From assembly GCA_022570795.1 (NCBI GenBank), contig JAKUDP010000011.1:868001-932000 (forward strand): a stretch of DNA of 64,000 nt, written 5' to 3'. The notes beneath the pieces are model-generated. The model made no database searches. It had not been told where the DNA came from and saw nothing but the letters and a program-made list of their open reading frames with translations. Source of the DNA: Sphaerulina vaccinii (taxonomy: Eukaryota > Ascomycota > Dothideomycetes > Mycosphaerellales > Mycosphaerellaceae). The position numbers and the translations under genes were made by a program. Every line of letters begins with the position of its first letter. Position 1 is the first letter of the stretch. Shown here piece after piece: positions 62,070-64,000 of this stretch.

Positions 62070-62987
62070 ATGGCGACGACTACCACCCATACGCGTGCAC
62101 GCAGCAGCACAGTCTCCGGCCCCCATTCCCTCTCCCTCAAAGTCCTCCGCCTCTCCCGCCCAACTCTCTCCACTCAAACTCCCCTCCCAATAACCAACTT
62201 CGCCAACGGCTTAGACATCCCTCCTTCCGCCTCTCATGACATCTCAGGACCAGCTTTCCCTCTCTCAGCTGCTTTGACTCTCCCAGCAGCTTTTGGAGCA
62301 GCATATGTCGGAGAGACGTTTACGTGTACTTTATGCGTGAATAACGAATTACCTGAGAGTGCAAAGAAGAGGGTTGAGGGGGTGGAGGTGAAGGCGGAGT
62401 TACAGAGTCCGTCTAAACAAGATGGTGGTATAGAGCTGGAGTTGAAGAATGCTGAAGGGGAGGATGAGGAGATTCGTCCGGGGGAGACTAGGCAGCTAAC
62501 GCTGCAGCATGAATTGAAAGATGAGGGACCACATGTTTTGGCTGTTACGGTCAGTTATACTGAGATACTGGCGGGTGTGGGTAGGGCGAGGACGTTTAGG
62601 AAATTGTATCAGTTTGTGTCACAGCAGTTGGTTGCTGTGAGGAGTAAAGTTTCGGAGAGGAGGAAAGAAGGTGCAGGGAAGAGGGAGTGGGTGTTAGAGG
62701 CACAATTGGAGAATGTTGGTGATGGTGGAGCTACGATTGTGGTTGAGAGGGTTTGGTTGAAGGAGAGTGAGGGGATCAAAGGGAAAGCGTTTAATGGGAG
62801 TGATGAGAGAGGAGTGGTGTTGAAGCCGGGAGATGTGGAGCAGATTATGTTCTTGGTCACGGAAGAAGAGAAGGGGGAAGAAGTGGGAGGGAAGAGACAG
62901 TTGGGACAATTGAATATTGATTGGAGAAGTGCCATGGGCGAGAAGGGGAGTTTGACTACTGGGTGGTTGTCTAGTAGGGCGAGATGA
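62070..62987 (+). CDS. TRAPPC13-like (DUF974) trafficking protein
   Basis: 305 residues from the ATG giving MATTTTHTRARSS; the frame extends upstream only from GTG. Landmarks are SLKVLRLSRPTL near the N-terminus, then FGAAYVGETFTCTLCVNNEL, followed by an Ig-like beta region and an ending LGQLNIDWRSAMGEKGSLTTGWLSS that matches the DUF974 core. It is shorter than animal TRAPPC13, as expected for fungal members as far as I recall. It is probably a TRAPP-associated tether subunit in ER-Golgi or autophagy traffic. Confidence 0.82.
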   Translation: MATTTTHTRARSSTVSGPHSLSLKVLRLSRPTLSTQTPLPITNFANGLDIPPSASHDISGPAFPLSAALTLPAAFGAAYVGETFTCTLCVNNELPESAKKRVEGVEVKAELQSPSKQDGGIELELKNAEGEDEEIRPGETRQLTLQHELKDEGPHVLAVTVSYTEILAGVGRARTFRKLYQFVSQQLVAVRSKVSERRKEGAGKREWVLEAQLENVGDGGATIVVERVWLKESEGIKGKAFNGSDERGVVLKPGDVEQIMFLVTEEEKGEEVGGKRQLGQLNIDWRSAMGEKGSLTTGWLSSRAR

Positions 62988-63146
62988 GGATGAGAGCTGG
63001 ATCTTACATCTCTCGTCAAGCGTATCTGTGAGCATTTGAAGGATACCCAATAGTACATGTGTGAACATGTCTGGACAGTGAAGCTGCTATCAAGCAAAAA
63101 GACCGACCTCTTTCTCGGAGTATCAAAACACAAGCTGCACTTCCGA

Positions 63147-63294
63147 TGCAAAACAATCGGGTCTACTGGGTGCGAAGTCGACCGAGACGAGTTCAGATCA
63201 GTGCTCTGAATCCTAAGATCTGACTTGCCGTAGCCACGCATCAGTACAAACCGACGACTTACCGACTGACCCACGAAGCCTGGACGATCATTGA
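63147..63294 (-). ncRNA. Unit F1 of the structured small-RNA family
   Basis: AATGATCG/CGATTGTT, 8 pairs. The A box region is TGGGTCAGTCGG. The second hairpin is CGTCGGT/ACTGATG. Confidence 0.77.
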
Positions 63295-63378
63295 GAGAAG
63301 CCAGATCTTGGCCTCATATATACCCTGGTCCGATTTAAGCCTAGAGTGTCAAAAAGACTCCCAAGAAGTGGTAGGCAA

Positions 63379-63537
63379 AAGCGAAAACAATCGTCCTCAC
63401 TCTGTCGCCAGCATGCGGTCACATCTTCTGCTTCGAGCTCAAAGAACTCCAAGTCGAGGAGCGTTAGACCAACTCACCAAGCATCAGTATACACCAACGA
63501 CCTACTGCTTGCGCCACCGAGGTTTGGACGATCATTG
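63379..63537 (-). ncRNA. Unit F2 of the structured small-RNA family
   Basis: AATGATCGTCC/GGACGATTGTT, 11 pairs; an inner T-A replaces the U-G of array B. The A box region is TGGCGCAAGCAG. The second hairpin is CGTTGGT/ACTGATG. Confidence 0.79.
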
Positions 63538-63637
63538 GATGTTCTTGTGTTTGAGCTCTACATATACCCACACTCCATGCCATGGTACGGATGCTCAAAA
63601 GGAGATGGCATTTCATTCCAAGAAGGAGATGGAGAAG

Positions 63638-63790
63638 ACAAAAGAAGCGCCGTTTCTCAGCGGCAGGAACACTTCTGGGTCGAGCCAAGTTCAGCAAACT
63701 TGAGGCCTGACAACGTTTGTACCAATTCCACAAGCATCAGTATACACCAACGACTTACTGACTGCGCCACCGAGGTGTGTACGTTTATTG
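63638..63790 (-). ncRNA. Unit F3 of the structured small-RNA family, diverged ends
   Basis: The second hairpin CGTTGGT/ACTGATG and A box TGGCGCAGTCAG are intact. The 5' strand AATAAACG and 3' block CGCTTCTTTTG pair poorly, so the closing helix may be lost. Confidence 0.65.
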
Positions 63791-63889
63791 TATCAAGCTA
63801 GATTCTGCATGCATATGTACCTGGACTCTGTGTTGTGAATCGAATGTCAGGAAATGTTGACATTTCATGATAGAAGTGAGATACAAAAG

Positions 63890-64000
63890 GGCAAAAGAAT
63901 CGACCTATCATCGACAACAACACGCAGATAATCTGGGTGGGTACCAGTCTTGCGATATTGAATACAGAGAACTTTCATGCCTGATCCTCAAGCATCAGTA
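63890..64000 (-). ncRNA. Unit F4 of the structured small-RNA family (partial)
   Basis: The 3' block GGTCGATTCTTTTGCC and the start of the second hairpin (TACTGATGCTTG on the minus strand) are present. The 5' end lies outside the window. Confidence 0.65.

Larger units (their letters stand above)
63147..64000 (-). repeat. Array F: at least four units of the structured small-RNA family, cut by window end
   Basis: Minus-strand copies spaced 243-253 bp; the last is truncated at base 64000. It is a subfamily with AATGATCGTCC as 5' strand, an A box of the GTGGCGCAGTCAG type and second hairpin CGTTGGT/ACTGATG. Confidence 0.85.

Noticed and set aside
5159..63790. Ordinary tRNA gene clusters
   Set aside because: A boxes match, but no copy has a consistent T arm/B box (GGTTCGANNCC) at the expected place, and no unit folds as a complete tRNA. 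One B-box-like string downstream of C3 (GGGTTCGATACC on the minus strand) is not shared by other copies.

Overview
This window is nuclear DNA of a filamentous ascomycete (Pezizomycotina). The evidence is gene-dense housekeeping loci on both strands, short spliceosomal introns (about 50-90 bp, occasionally up to 276 bp, with GTAAGT/GTATGT donors, CTRAY-like branch sites and YAG acceptors), and typical fungal proteins: Ser/Thr-rich GPI-type proteins, F-box proteins, a DUF3405 protein and an RlpA-like secreted protein. A dothideomycete is my best guess, but only from overall impression.

Layout. 0.06-0.44 kb: two minus-strand small-RNA-like units (array A). 0.6-5 kb: a GPI-type protein and mitoribosomal uL24m (MRPL40). 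5.2-7.3 kb: nine plus-strand units (array B). 7.9-20.5 kb: a DUF3405 type II membrane protein, a single unit (X), a secreted carboxylesterase, mitochondrial porin (VDAC), a mucin-like single-pass protein, a NodB deacetylase and an SDR. 20.5-23 kb: no gene seen. 23-26 kb: an RlpA-like secreted protein and a GPI-type protein. 26-29 kb: eight minus-strand units (array C) head to head with five plus-strand units (array D). 29-47 kb: a mitochondrial J-protein, a conserved unknown protein, an F-box protein, SWC4, a second F-box protein, asparagine synthetase, a CRAL-TRIO/RhoGAP protein and a CHY/RING zinc-finger protein. 47.5-51.3 kb: a CDC25-type RasGEF. 51.3-55.7 kb: no gene seen. 55.7-58.1 kb: eight plus-strand units (array E). 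58.3-63 kb: SEC23, a small SET protein and a TRAPPC13-like protein. 63.1-64 kb: array F (minus), running off the window.

The outstanding feature is the family of 37 units (A 2, B 9, X 1, C 8, D 5, E 8, F 4), each about 135-160 bp and set 209-273 bp apart within arrays. Each unit has, in order: an upstream CATATAC-like element; a 5' strand (type AACAGTCGTCC); a perfect or near-perfect Pol III A box (TRGYNNARNNG) inside a D-arm-like hairpin; a second conserved hairpin introduced by AAGTC and followed by CTTG; a variable core; and a 3' strand (type GGGCGATTGTT) running into TTTTGCC. The 5' and 3' strands pair into an 8-12 bp closing helix. Both this helix and the second hairpin keep their pairing while their sequence changes between copies, for example 11 of 11 pairs in unit X with a different inner sequence. 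I interpret this as a multicopy, structured, probably Pol III-transcribed, tRNA-like RNA family without an obvious T arm. I do not recognise it as any known family, and its function is unknown. The protein genes around it are ordinary and share no pathway, although SEC23 and the TRAPPC13-like protein both act in early secretory traffic.
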